Below, piece after piece: positions 29,102-36,876 of a stretch of DNA of 64,000 bases. The DNA is from Rhodanobacter sp. 67-28. Its GTDB lineage: Bacteria; Pseudomonadota; Gammaproteobacteria; Xanthomonadales; Rhodanobacteraceae. The DNA lies in the NCBI GenBank assembly GCA_001898415.1, contig MKTU01000028.1:1-64000 (forward strand), read 5' to 3'. Every line of letters starts with the position of its first letter. The first letter of the stretch is position 1. Under the pieces are notes generated by a model. It was not told the DNA's origin, ran no database searches, and saw only the letters and a program-made list of their open reading frames with translations. Position numbers and translations under genes: made by a program.

Positions 29102-32100
29102 GCGCCGCGCAAGCCCTGAACCCGTTGCGCCTGCCGCTGACCGGCACCCAGCTGATCGAAGCCAGCGCCGGCACCGGCAAGACCTGGACCATCGCCGCGC
29201 TGTACCTGCGCCTGGTGCTTGGCCACGGCGGGGGCGCGCCGCTACTGCCCGCGCAGATCCTGGTGATGACATTCACCAAGGCCGCCACCGCCGAGCTGCG
29301 CGAGCGCATCCGCACGCGCCTGGCCGAAGCTGCCGCCGCCTTCCGCGACCAGGCCGCGCCGGATGATTTCCTGCGCGAGCTGATCGCCGGATACCCCGGC
29401 ACCGAACCGCGCGCCCGCGCCGCGCGCCAGCTGGAACTCGCCGCGCAGTGGATGGACGAGGCCGCCGTGTTCACCATTCACGGCTGGTGCCAGCGCATGC
29501 TCACCCAGCACGCTTTCGCCAGCGGCGAGACGGCCAGCGCGGATGCCGTGGCCGACGAGGCGGACCTGCTCGCCGAAGCCGTGCGCGACTACTGGCGCGG
29601 CCATGTGCTGACGCTGGGCATCGAAGCTGCCGCGCTGTACGCACAGTCGTGGGATACGCCCGACGCACTGCAGGCCGCGCTGAAGCCGCTGCTGCCCCAC
29701 CTCGAGCGTCTGCAATTGGACGGCCAGCCGCTGACTGCCTTGCGCGATCCCGGCGACCTGCTGACCGCGCAGGCCAAGGCCCTGCACACCGCCGAGATGC
29801 AGGCGCGAAGCCTGTGGCTGCAGCACGCCGATGCCATTGAAGCGCTGCTTCTCGCGGCCTCGCAAACCAAAGTGTTCGACGGCCGCCGACTGCAAGCCCG
29901 TGGCTTGCCCGGCCATCTCGCCAGCATGTTCGATTGGGCACAGGGCAACGCGCTCGACGACGCCACGCTGGAGCGCTTCACGCCGGCCTATTTCGCCGAG
30001 CGCACGATGGCCGGCAAGCAGCCGCCCACGCATGACGCCTTTGCGGCGGTCGAGCATCTGCTGGCCGCGCGCCGGCAGGCCGCGTCGCTGCCGCCACTGC
30101 TGCTCGCGCATGCGGCGCCCTGGGTGGCGCAGCGTACGGACCAGGCCCGCCGCAAGCAGGCCTTGCTCGGCTACGACGACATGCTCAAGCGCCTGGATGC
30201 CGCCCTGCGCGGAGCTACCGGCGATACCCTCGCGCGCCTGATCGCCACGCAATACCCGGTGGCGCTGGTGGACGAGTTCCAGGACACCGACCCGCTGCAG
30301 TGGCGCATCTTGCAGCGCGTCTTCCACGGCGCCGAAGGCAAGGCGCTGCTGCTGATCGGCGACCCCAAGCAGGCGATCTACGGCTTTCGCGGCGCCGACA
30401 TCCACACCTATCTCGCCGCGCGCGACAAGGCCGCCAGCCCGCACTGGACGCTGGACACCAACTACCGCTCCACCGATGCGCTGGTGAAGGCGGTCAACCA
30501 CGTTTTCGAGTTCGCCGACCAGCACGCCACGAACGGGCGCGTCACGGGCGCCTTCGGCTTCGGCGCAAAGCTTCCCTTCGTCGCGGTGAACGCCAGGGGC
30601 CGCAAGGATCGGCTTCAACTCGACGGCGCCGACCTGCCGGCCATGCAAATGGCCGTCCAGACGTCCGCCACCACCATCGGCGCCGGCGACTATCGCGAGA
30701 CGCTTGCCGCCCACGCCGCCGCGCAGCTGGTGGAATGGCTCACCGCCGCGCGGCAAGGCCGCTGCGGCTTCGTCGGCGAGGAGGGCCGGCTCACGCCGTT
30801 GCGACCCGGCGACATCGCCATTCTGGTGCGCGACAGGAACGATGCCGCCGCGATGCGCGCGGCGCTGCACGCGCGCGGCCTCGCCCACGTGTACCTCTCG
30901 GACAAGCAATCGGTCTACGCCAGCGGCGAGGCCAAGGAGCTGCAAACCTGGCTCGCCGCCTGTGCCAACCCCGGCAACGACCGCGCCATGCGCACCGCGC
31001 TGGCCACGCCGATGATGGGCCAGAGCCTGGCCGAGCTGGATCGCCTGAACACCGACGAGGCCCATTGGGAAGCCTGCGGCGAGCACTTCCGCCAGTTGCA
31101 TGCGTTGTGGCGACGCCATGGCGTGCTGGCCATGCTGCACGAACTGCTGCACCGCTTCGGCGTGCCCGCGCGCCTGCTCGCACGCGATGGCGGCGAGCGT
31201 GCGCTCACCAACCTGCTGCACCTGGCCGAGCTGCTGCAACAAGCCGCTACCGGGTTGGACGGCGAACACGCGCTGATCCGCCACCTCGCCGCGCAGATTG
31301 CCAACCCCGCCGGTGGCGAGGCACCCGAAGAACAGATCGTGCGACTGGAAAGCGAAGCCGCCCTGATCAAGGTGGTGACCATCCACAAATCCAAGGGCCT
31401 GGAGTACCCGGTGGTGCTGCTGCCCTTTGTCTGCGGTTACAGGGAAACCGACGGCAGGAAACCGCTGCTCTGGCACGACGAACACGCCGTGGCGCACTTC
31501 GACCTGCGCCCCGGCAATGACGCCTGGCAAGCCGCCGAGATCGCGCGCCTGCAGGAAGACCTGCGCCTGCTCTACGTCGCACTCACCCGCGGCCGCTATC
31601 TGTGCTGGCTGGGCGTGGGCTGCCTCAAGGACGGCGCAAAGAAGGATTCCGGCCTGCACAAATCCGCCTTCGGCTACGTGCTGGCCGGCGGCAACATCAT
31701 CGAGGCCGGCGAGCTGATGCCCACGCTGCAAACGCTGACCCGGGGCCAGTCCGCCATCCAGCTCGTCACCCTTCCCGAAGCCGCGGGAACCCGGCGCTAC
31801 CAGCCCGAGGACAACACCAGCCAGCCACGTCCCGCGCGCCAGTGCACGCTGCCCGCGCACACGCCGTGGTGGATCGCCAGCTACAGCGCACTGGCCCGGC
31901 ACGACGAAACCGCACCGCACGCCGCACCGGAAACCGCGAGCCAGGCCACGCTGGCCGAAGCCGTGCAGACGGAAGCCGACATCGAGGCCTCCGCATCCGC
32001 GCCTGGCATTCACGGCTTCGAGCGTGGCGCCGCGCCCGGCACGTTCCTGCACGAGCTGCTGGAGCACTGCGCCGAGGAAGGTTTCGCACGCGCCGCCGCA

Positions 32101-32754
32101 CCGTCGCCGCTGCTGCGCGACACCCTCGCCCGCCGCTGCCAGGCACGCGGCTGGAAGCACTGGATCGAACCGCTCACCGCCTGGCTGCCCGCGCTGCTGC
32201 GCACGCCATTGCCGCTGCCTGGCGGCACCCACATGGCGCTGACCGCGCTTGCCGATCCGCTGCATTACCGAGCCGAACTGGAGTTCTGGTTCGAGGCCAA
32301 TCTCGTGCAGGCGCAGGCGCTGGATCGCCTCGTCACCGCGCACACGCTGGATGGCGCACCACGTCCCGCACTGGCGCCCAACCTCGTCAACGGCATGCTC
32401 AAGGGCTTCATCGACCTGGTGTTCGAGCATGAGGGCCGCTGGTACGTGGCCGACTACAAATCCAACTACCTCGGCAAGGACGCCGCCGCGTACACCGATC
32501 AGGCCATGCGCACCTCGGTGCTGCAGAGCCGCTACGAACTGCAGTACGCCATCTACACACTGGCGCTGCACCGCCAGCTCAGGGCCCGCCTGCCCGACTA
32601 CGACTACGACACCCACATGGGCGGCGTGCTCTACCTCTACCTGCGCGGGGTGGATGGCAGCGGTCGCGGCGTGCATCGCGAACGGCTGCCGTTGGCCCTG
32701 GTCGACGCCCTCGACCAGCTCTTCGCCTCGGGGAGCACCGCCCATGCGGCATGA
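29098..32754 (+). CDS. recB: Exodeoxyribonuclease V beta subunit, RecB
   Basis: 3'-5' helicase and the sole nuclease of RecBCD. 1218 residues. Walker A IEASAGTGKTWTIAAL is near residue 20. VLVMTFTKAATAELRERI follows as motif Ia, then LVDEFQDTDPLQWRI (Walker B), LIGDPKQAIYGFRGAD (motif III), VVTIHKSKGLEYPVVLLP (motif V) and LLYVALTRGRYLCWLG (motif VI). The C-terminal nuclease has FIDLVFEHEGRWYVADYKSN with the catalytic Asp-Lys pair. The start at 29098 overlaps the recC stop; an in-frame ATG at 29077 lies inside recC and lacks a better ribosome site. It overlaps recD by 11 bp. Complete, no missing motif. Confidence 0.96.
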   Translation: MSAAQALNPLRLPLTGTQLIEASAGTGKTWTIAALYLRLVLGHGGGAPLLPAQILVMTFTKAATAELRERIRTRLAEAAAAFRDQAAPDDFLRELIAGYPGTEPRARAARQLELAAQWMDEAAVFTIHGWCQRMLTQHAFASGETASADAVADEADLLAEAVRDYWRGHVLTLGIEAAALYAQSWDTPDALQAALKPLLPHLERLQLDGQPLTALRDPGDLLTAQAKALHTAEMQARSLWLQHADAIEALLLAASQTKVFDGRRLQARGLPGHLASMFDWAQGNALDDATLERFTPAYFAERTMAGKQPPTHDAFAAVEHLLAARRQAASLPPLLLAHAAPWVAQRTDQARRKQALLGYDDMLKRLDAALRGATGDTLARLIATQYPVALVDEFQDTDPLQWRILQRVFHGAEGKALLLIGDPKQAIYGFRGADIHTYLAARDKAASPHWTLDTNYRSTDALVKAVNHVFEFADQHATNGRVTGAFGFGAKLPFVAVNARGRKDRLQLDGADLPAMQMAVQTSATTIGAGDYRETLAAHAAAQLVEWLTAARQGRCGFVGEEGRLTPLRPGDIAILVRDRNDAAAMRAALHARGLAHVYLSDKQSVYASGEAKELQTWLAACANPGNDRAMRTALATPMMGQSLAELDRLNTDEAHWEACGEHFRQLHALWRRHGVLAMLHELLHRFGVPARLLARDGGERALTNLLHLAELLQQAATGLDGEHALIRHLAAQIANPAGGEAPEEQIVRLESEAALIKVVTIHKSKGLEYPVVLLPFVCGYRETDGRKPLLWHDEHAVAHFDLRPGNDAWQAAEIARLQEDLRLLYVALTRGRYLCWLGVGCLKDGAKKDSGLHKSAFGYVLAGGNIIEAGELMPTLQTLTRGQSAIQLVTLPEAAGTRRYQPEDNTSQPRPARQCTLPAHTPWWIASYSALARHDETAPHAAPETASQATLAEAVQTEADIEASASAPGIHGFERGAAPGTFLHELLEHCAEEGFARAAAPSPLLRDTLARRCQARGWKHWIEPLTAWLPALLRTPLPLPGGTHMALTALADPLHYRAELEFWFEANLVQAQALDRLVTAHTLDGAPRPALAPNLVNGMLKGFIDLVFEHEGRWYVADYKSNYLGKDAAAYTDQAMRTSVLQSRYELQYAIYTLALHRQLRARLPDYDYDTHMGGVLYLYLRGVDGSGRGVHRERLPLALVDALDQLFASGSTAHAA

Positions 32755-34717
32755 CATGCTCTCCTCGTTGCTCGACCACGCATTGCAACAGCAGCGCCTG
32801 CGCCCGCTGGACGTGGCCTTCGCGCGCTTCCTGATCGAACGGGAACCGAACATCGCACCCGCACTCGCCTGGCTGGCCGCGGTGCTCAGCCGGCAACTGG
32901 CCGACGGTCATCTCTGCCTCGACCTCGCCGGACTCGACGCGCTGGCCAACGAACAGGACTGGCCCGATGACTGGCGTGCACTGGCCGACACGCTGCGCGA
33001 CGACCCGCCCGCGTCTTCGCTGCTCGCCGCCGGCGACGGTGGCGAACCGGCCAGTGCGCCGCTGGTCCTCGACGGCGGGCGACTCTACCTGCGCCGTTAC
33101 TGGAACCACGAGCGCGAGGTGGCGAAGGGCATCCTGGACCGCGTGGCGCGCGCGGAACCGCCCTCGCCGTACCTGGCCGAGGAACTGGCGCGACTGTTCC
33201 CGACCGCTGCCGGCGACACACTCGACTGGCCGCGCATCGCCTGTGCGCTGGCCGCGCGCAGCGGCTTCGGCGTGATCACCGGTGGCCCCGGTACCGGCAA
33301 GACCACCACCGTGGTGCGCCTGCTCGGGCTGCTGCAGACCCTGCAATGGCGCGCACAGGCGCCGGCGCTGCGCATCCGCCTCGCCGCACCCACCGGCAAG
33401 GCGGCGGCGCGGCTCAATGCATCGATCAGCGCTCAGCTCGCCCGACTGGATGTGGACGACGCCGTGCGCGCCACCGTGCCCGCCGAGGTGGCCACCTTGC
33501 ATCGCCTGCTGGGCGCCCGCCCCGATACCCGGCGCTTCCGCCACGACCGCACCAACCCGCTGCCGCTGGACGTACTCGTGATCGACGAGGCGTCGATGAT
33601 TGACCTGGACATGATGGCCGCCGTGCTCGACGCGCTGCCCGCGTCGGCGCGGCTGATCCTGCTGGGCGACAAGGACCAGCTCGCCTCGGTGGAGGCCGGC
33701 GCGGTACTGGGCGACCTGTGCCGGCGTGCCGACGGTGGTCATTACGATGCCACCACCGCACGGTGGATCGCGGCCACCAGCGGCGACGACATCGGCGACT
33801 TCGTGCAGGCCGATGCGCAGCCGCTGGATCAACACATCGCCATGCTGCGCGTGAGCCATCGCTTCAGCGCCGCCAGCGGCATCGGCCGGCTGGCACAGGA
33901 CGTGAACATGGGTGATGCGGCCGCCACATTGGCGCTGCTGGGCGCACCTTGCGACGACCTCGCCTGGCTGCCGGCTGCCGACGTCGGCACGCTGCAAGCG
34001 CTCGTCATCCATGGCACCGCGGCGCCCGGCGGCGCCTGCGGCTACCGCCACTACCTCGATACCTTGCACTCCTGCCGCCCGGCCACCGACGCCGGTGACG
34101 ACGCCCACGCGGACTGGGCCACCAGCGCCCTGCAGGCGTTCAATCGATTTCAGTTGCTGTGCGCGCTGCGCCACGGACCGCATGGTGTGGACAAGCTCAA
34201 CCAGCTCGTCGCCGAAGCGCTGCACGCGCAGGGATTGATCGACGCCAGCAGCGGCTGGTACGAAGGTCGCCCGGTGATGGTCACCCGCAACGACTACGCG
34301 CTGGGCCTGATGAACGGCGACATCGGGCTGTGCCTGCGGCTGCCTGTCGCCGGTGGCGGCAGCCGGCTGGCGGTGGCCTTCCTCGCCGCGGCAGCAGGCG
34401 GCGGCACGCGCCTGCGCCTGGTCGCTCCCTCGCGCCTGCCCGAAGTGGAAACGGCCTACGCGCTCACCGTGCACAAATCACAAGGCTCCGAGTTCGAGCA
34501 TGCCGCCCTGGTGCTGCCTGCAGCCATGAACCCGGTGCTGACCCGCGAACTGCTCTACACCGGCATCACCCGCGCCCGCCGCTGGTTCAGCCTGCTCGGC
34601 AGCGAAGCGATCATCGCTGACGCGGTGGCGCGCCGTACCCGCCGCCACTCCGGCCTGGCCGAGCGGTTGGCGCAGGATGGCGGCGATCGCGACGACCCCG
34701 CGCACCTCGCCGGCTGA
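32744..34717 (+). CDS. recD: Exodeoxyribonuclease V alpha subunit, RecD
   Basis: 5'-3' superfamily 1B helicase of RecBCD. 657 residues. Walker A VITGGPGTGKTTTVVRLL is near residues 180-196, followed by LAAPTGKAAARLNASI, VLVIDEASMIDLDMM and LLGDKDQLASVEAGAVLG. The C-terminal motifs are YALTVHKSQGSEFEHAALVLP and LTRELLYTGITRARRWFSL. The start at 32744 follows GGGGAG at good spacing and lies inside the end of recB; 32756 is a weaker alternative. The gene is intact, yet a degraded second copy of its C-terminal motif lies at 35602-35737 beyond the toxin-antitoxin pair. Confidence 0.95.
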   Translation: MRHDMLSSLLDHALQQQRLRPLDVAFARFLIEREPNIAPALAWLAAVLSRQLADGHLCLDLAGLDALANEQDWPDDWRALADTLRDDPPASSLLAAGDGGEPASAPLVLDGGRLYLRRYWNHEREVAKGILDRVARAEPPSPYLAEELARLFPTAAGDTLDWPRIACALAARSGFGVITGGPGTGKTTTVVRLLGLLQTLQWRAQAPALRIRLAAPTGKAAARLNASISAQLARLDVDDAVRATVPAEVATLHRLLGARPDTRRFRHDRTNPLPLDVLVIDEASMIDLDMMAAVLDALPASARLILLGDKDQLASVEAGAVLGDLCRRADGGHYDATTARWIAATSGDDIGDFVQADAQPLDQHIAMLRVSHRFSAASGIGRLAQDVNMGDAAATLALLGAPCDDLAWLPAADVGTLQALVIHGTAAPGGACGYRHYLDTLHSCRPATDAGDDAHADWATSALQAFNRFQLLCALRHGPHGVDKLNQLVAEALHAQGLIDASSGWYEGRPVMVTRNDYALGLMNGDIGLCLRLPVAGGGSRLAVAFLAAAAGGGTRLRLVAPSRLPEVETAYALTVHKSQGSEFEHAALVLPAAMNPVLTRELLYTGITRARRWFSLLGSEAIIADAVARRTRRHSGLAERLAQDGGDRDDPAHLAG

Positions 34718-34819
34718 CCGCCACACGGCGGCCCTTCCCTGCCGCCACTCCCCCTTTGCAGCCTCCTTGCCGCCCCTTCGTCATCCCGTTGTCGCCCCGA
34801 CCATCAATCTTTCCCCACC

Positions 34820-34842
34820 GTCATTCCCGCGAAGGCAGGAAA
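34820..34842. repeat. Partial palindromic repeat (tcattcccgcgaaggc type)
   Basis: gtcattcccgcgaaggcaggaa resembles one half of the common cgtcattcccgcg...cgggaatc intergenic repeat, with one arm mutated. It lies in the 217-bp gap after recD, a gap that otherwise holds only the higBA promoter. Confidence 0.45.
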
Positions 34843-34899
34843 CGCACCTGGAGGGCGGAGCATGCTGCCATCCGTTCGCCGTAAAGAATGTGACCTTCA

Positions 34900-34928
34900 T
34901 TGCAGCGTGTATCGCCACACGCTACACT
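34900..34928 (+). promoter_or_regulatory. higBA promoter with overlapping operator
   Basis: TTGCAG (34900-34905), 17-bp spacer, TACACT (34923-34928). Between them lies the inverted repeat agcgtgt-atcgcc-acacgct (34904-34923), well placed for repression by HigA. The expected start of transcription falls at about 34935, the A of the higB ATG, so the mRNA may be leaderless. Confidence 0.7.
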
Positions 34929-34934
34929 TGAGCC

Positions 34935-35213
34935 ATGATAATCGGCTTCCGCCACAAGGGACTTGAAACCCTGTACCGGACAGGTTCTGCTCGTGGAGTG
35001 CAGGCTGCGCACGTTCCCAAGCTCGGTCGCATTCTGGCGGCGCTCGACGCAGCCACGTCACAGGCTGAACTGAACCAGCCTGGTTACAAACTCCATCCAC
35101 TCAAAGGGGCACTGAAAGGCCACTGGTCCGTGTGGGTCAATGGCAACTGGCGTGTCACGTTCCGGTTTGTCGGCACCGACGTGGAGCTGGTCGACTATCA
35201 GGACTACCACTGA
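34935..35213 (+). CDS. higB: HigB-family toxin, RelE/ParE superfamily
   Basis: 92 residues, typical for HigB, a ribosome-dependent mRNA interferase. Family features: MIIGFRHKGLETLYRTG at the start, VQAAHVPKLGRILAALDAA, LHPLKGALKGHWSVWVNGNWRVTFRF and the C-terminal VELVDYQDYH. The toxin gene precedes the antitoxin, the usual order of hig modules. No Shine-Dalgarno of note precedes the ATG, in keeping with a leaderless start. Flanking DNA is visibly less GC-rich than recD, suggesting acquisition. Function by family; activity untested. Confidence 0.92.
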   Translation: MIIGFRHKGLETLYRTGSARGVQAAHVPKLGRILAALDAATSQAELNQPGYKLHPLKGALKGHWSVWVNGNWRVTFRFVGTDVELVDYQDYH

Positions 35214-35221
35214 AAGAGGTC

Positions 35222-35512
35222 ATGGCCATGATGAAGAATCACCCGCACCCCGGAGAGCTTCTGCGCGAAGACGTGCTGCTGCCGCTCGGCATCGAAGTCA
35301 CTGATGCCGCACACCGGCTCGGGATGTCCCGCACCACGTTGTCGCGCGTCATCAACGGCCGTGCCGGGATCAGCCCGGATCTGGCGATCAGGCTGGAGCG
35401 CGCCGGCGTGAGTACCGCCCGGTTCTGGATGACGCTGCAGGCCAACTACGAGCTGTCGCTGGCCGAGCAACGGAAGCAGCCGACCGTGCAGCGCCTGCAA
35501 GCCGTGGCATAA
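35222..35512 (+). CDS. higA: HigA-family antitoxin, XRE helix-turn-helix
   Basis: 96 residues. HPGELLREDVLLPLGIEVTDAAHRLGMSRTTLSRVINGRAGISPDLAIRLERA is the HigA/VapI-type XRE domain, with the recognition helix around SRTTLSRVING. The protein should bind HigB and repress the operon through the palindrome at 34904-34923. The ATG at 35222 is 8 bp after the higB stop and preceded by AAAGAGG; upstream in-frame codons belong to antisense reading of higB. The C-terminal SLAEQRKQPTVQRLQAV tail is typical. Confidence 0.93.
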   Translation: MAMMKNHPHPGELLREDVLLPLGIEVTDAAHRLGMSRTTLSRVINGRAGISPDLAIRLERAGVSTARFWMTLQANYELSLAEQRKQPTVQRLQAVA

Positions 35513-35601
35513 AGCCCGGGAGGGCGCAGGGACCGAACACGGCCCGGAGAAGGGGCGGTTTCCCGCGCAAAATGCAGAATCGAGGGCGTTCCCATCCGCC
35601 T

Positions 35602-35737
35602 GAATTGCCGCCCGACGAAGACAACCGCATCCTCACGCGCGAATTGGTTTACACCGCCATCTCGCGCGCCAGGCGATCTACGTGAGCGCCTCGCCGCCTC
35701 GCAACTCGACACCGCTCGCTGCCAATCGCCTTGAGCG
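35602..35737 (+). pseudogene. Degraded C-terminal fragment of a recD-like gene
   Basis: 35602-35685 reads ELPPDEDNRILTRELVYTAISRARRST then stop. Shifting by one base near 35670 continues as QAIYVSASPPRNSTPLAANRLER. Together these follow the RecD C-terminal helicase motif (intact recD here has NPVLTRELLYTGITRARRWFSL) plus the usual tail ending in RLER. No upstream part of the helicase is present. It is a frameshifted relic of a second recD or of a replaced recD end, separated from the working gene by higBA. The remaining sequence 35513-35798 shows nothing else. Confidence 0.7.
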
Positions 35738-35798
35738 TGAACCGCAGGACTGTTGGAGATGAACCTCGGCCGCAGGGACTTCGATGACACTCGTGTCA

Positions 35799-35832
35799 GA
35801 AAAAGCGCCGGCGCGGAATCCGCGACGGCGCC
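35799..35832 (-). terminator. Terminator of the minor-pilin operon
   Basis: On the minus strand GCGCCGTCGCGG-ATT-CCGCGCCGGCGC with one mismatch, followed by TTTTT. It lies about 20 bp after the fimT stop codon. Confidence 0.88.
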
Positions 35833-35853
35833 ATGTTCAATGCCTGGGCCGGC

Positions 35854-36435
35854 TCAGCTCGGCGTGCAACTCCCGGTCGTCAGCGATTTCGTGGTGACGC
35901 TGCCCGAGCCGTTCACGTCGAGCTGGACCCCGGGCACCTTGGCGGTGATGGTGCCGGCACCGCTGCTGCCGCTGCGGTAGCAGGTGGCGAACACCAGCGG
36001 CGTGCTCGGCTTGAGCTGGCCCTGCTGGCCGAAGGTGACGATGGTGCCGCTCTTGGCCTGGATCGACACGTTGGTCTGCGGATCGGTGGCGCGCAGCAGG
36101 ATCGAGCTGGCTGCTGCGTAGGCCTTGTTGGCCGAGGCCGCGCCGGCCGGGTAGGTGTAGACGATCCAGCCCTGGTCGTACACCGTGCCGCCCGAGGTGC
36201 AGCCCGAGGTCTTGTCGCCCGGGCACATCGACACCAGTTGGCCGCGGGTGATCGCTTCGCTGCGCGCGTAGTTCACGCTGGCCAGCAAGGCGTTGCTGGC
36301 CGAGCTGACCTGGTTGCGATGGATCACGTCACGGAAACTGGGCACGGCGATCGCCAGCAGGATCGCCATCACGGTAATCGTGATCATCAGCTCCAGCAGG
36401 CTGAAGCCGCGCGCGCGGTTGGGCATGGCATTCAT
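35854..36435 (-). CDS. fimT: Type IV pilus minor pilin, FimT/GspH family
   Basis: 193 residues. Prepilin leader MNAMPNRARG with cleavage before FSLLELMITITVMAILLAIAVPSF, including the conserved Glu at mature position 5. The following domain is GspH/FimT-like (VNYARSEAITRGQLVSMCPGD, QGWIVYTYPAG) with Cys pairs that may form disulfides. These pseudopilins help prime the type IV pilus. It is the last gene of the operon, starting 5 bp after pilE; in Pseudomonas aeruginosa the fimU/fimT gene comes first instead. The start at 36435 fits the leader length; a longer frame upstream overlaps pilE. Confidence 0.88.
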   Translation of the reverse strand: MNAMPNRARGFSLLELMITITVMAILLAIAVPSFRDVIHRNQVSSASNALLASVNYARSEAITRGQLVSMCPGDKTSGCTSGGTVYDQGWIVYTYPAGAASANKAYAAASSILLRATDPQTNVSIQAKSGTIVTFGQQGQLKPSTPLVFATCYRSGSSGAGTITAKVPGVQLDVNGSGSVTTKSLTTGSCTPS

Positions 36436-36440
36436 GGCGA

Positions 36441-36860
36441 TCACCAGCAGCTGCCGTTGCTGTTGGAGGAGGCCGACGCCGGGTCGGGCCTCTTCACGCC
36501 CGCGTTGTCGATCGTCAGCGGCCCGCACACGTCGTTGGCCTGCCCGCCGACCGGCGTGGCGGTGGCCACGAAGGCTTGCGACGAGGAGCTGGCTACCACC
36601 GTCACCGAGTAAAAGCCCTTCTCGGAGATCGCCGGATTATCGAAGCCGATGTCCGTGAGGCCGCCATAGGCATTGGCCGTGGCGTAGTAGCGCTCCTGCG
36701 CCGTGGCCACGCGCAGCAGCAGCTCCTGCCCGTCCGCCCGGTGCGCGCGGAACGCGTAGCGCCCGTAAGTCGGAATCGCCACCGCGGCCAACACCGCGAT
36801 GATCACCACCACGATCATCAGTTCGAGCAGGGTGAAGCCGCGCATGCGCCCCATCGCCAT
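36441..36860 (-). CDS. pilE: Type IV pilus minor pilin PilE-like
   Basis: About 139 residues. Short leader MAMGRMRG, cleavage before FTLLELMIVVVIIAVLAAVAIPTY, then RAHRADGQELLLRVATAQERYYATANAYG, the ComP/PilE-type minor-pilin signature, with a Cys near the C-terminus (SNGSCW). AAGGGGA adjoins the ATGs; 36860 and 36854 are both possible, and 36887 would overlap pilY1 by 11 bp. A minor pilin in the tip or priming complex, not the major PilA. Confidence 0.87.
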   Translation of the reverse strand: MAMGRMRGFTLLELMIVVVIIAVLAAVAIPTYGRYAFRAHRADGQELLLRVATAQERYYATANAYGGLTDIGFDNPAISEKGFYSVTVVASSSSQAFVATATPVGGQANDVCGPLTIDNAGVKRPDPASASSNSNGSCW

Positions 36861-36876
36861 TCCCCTTGGCTTGCCG

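Noticed and set aside
29242-32853. 1200-codon minus-strand frame opposite recB
   Set aside because: No recognisable motifs, Gln/Val/His-rich; recB on the plus strand is complete with all helicase motifs.
35513-35790. Minus-strand frame of 114 codons after higA as a gene
   Set aside because: No ribosome site or known domain, and the plus strand of the same stretch carries the recD relic.
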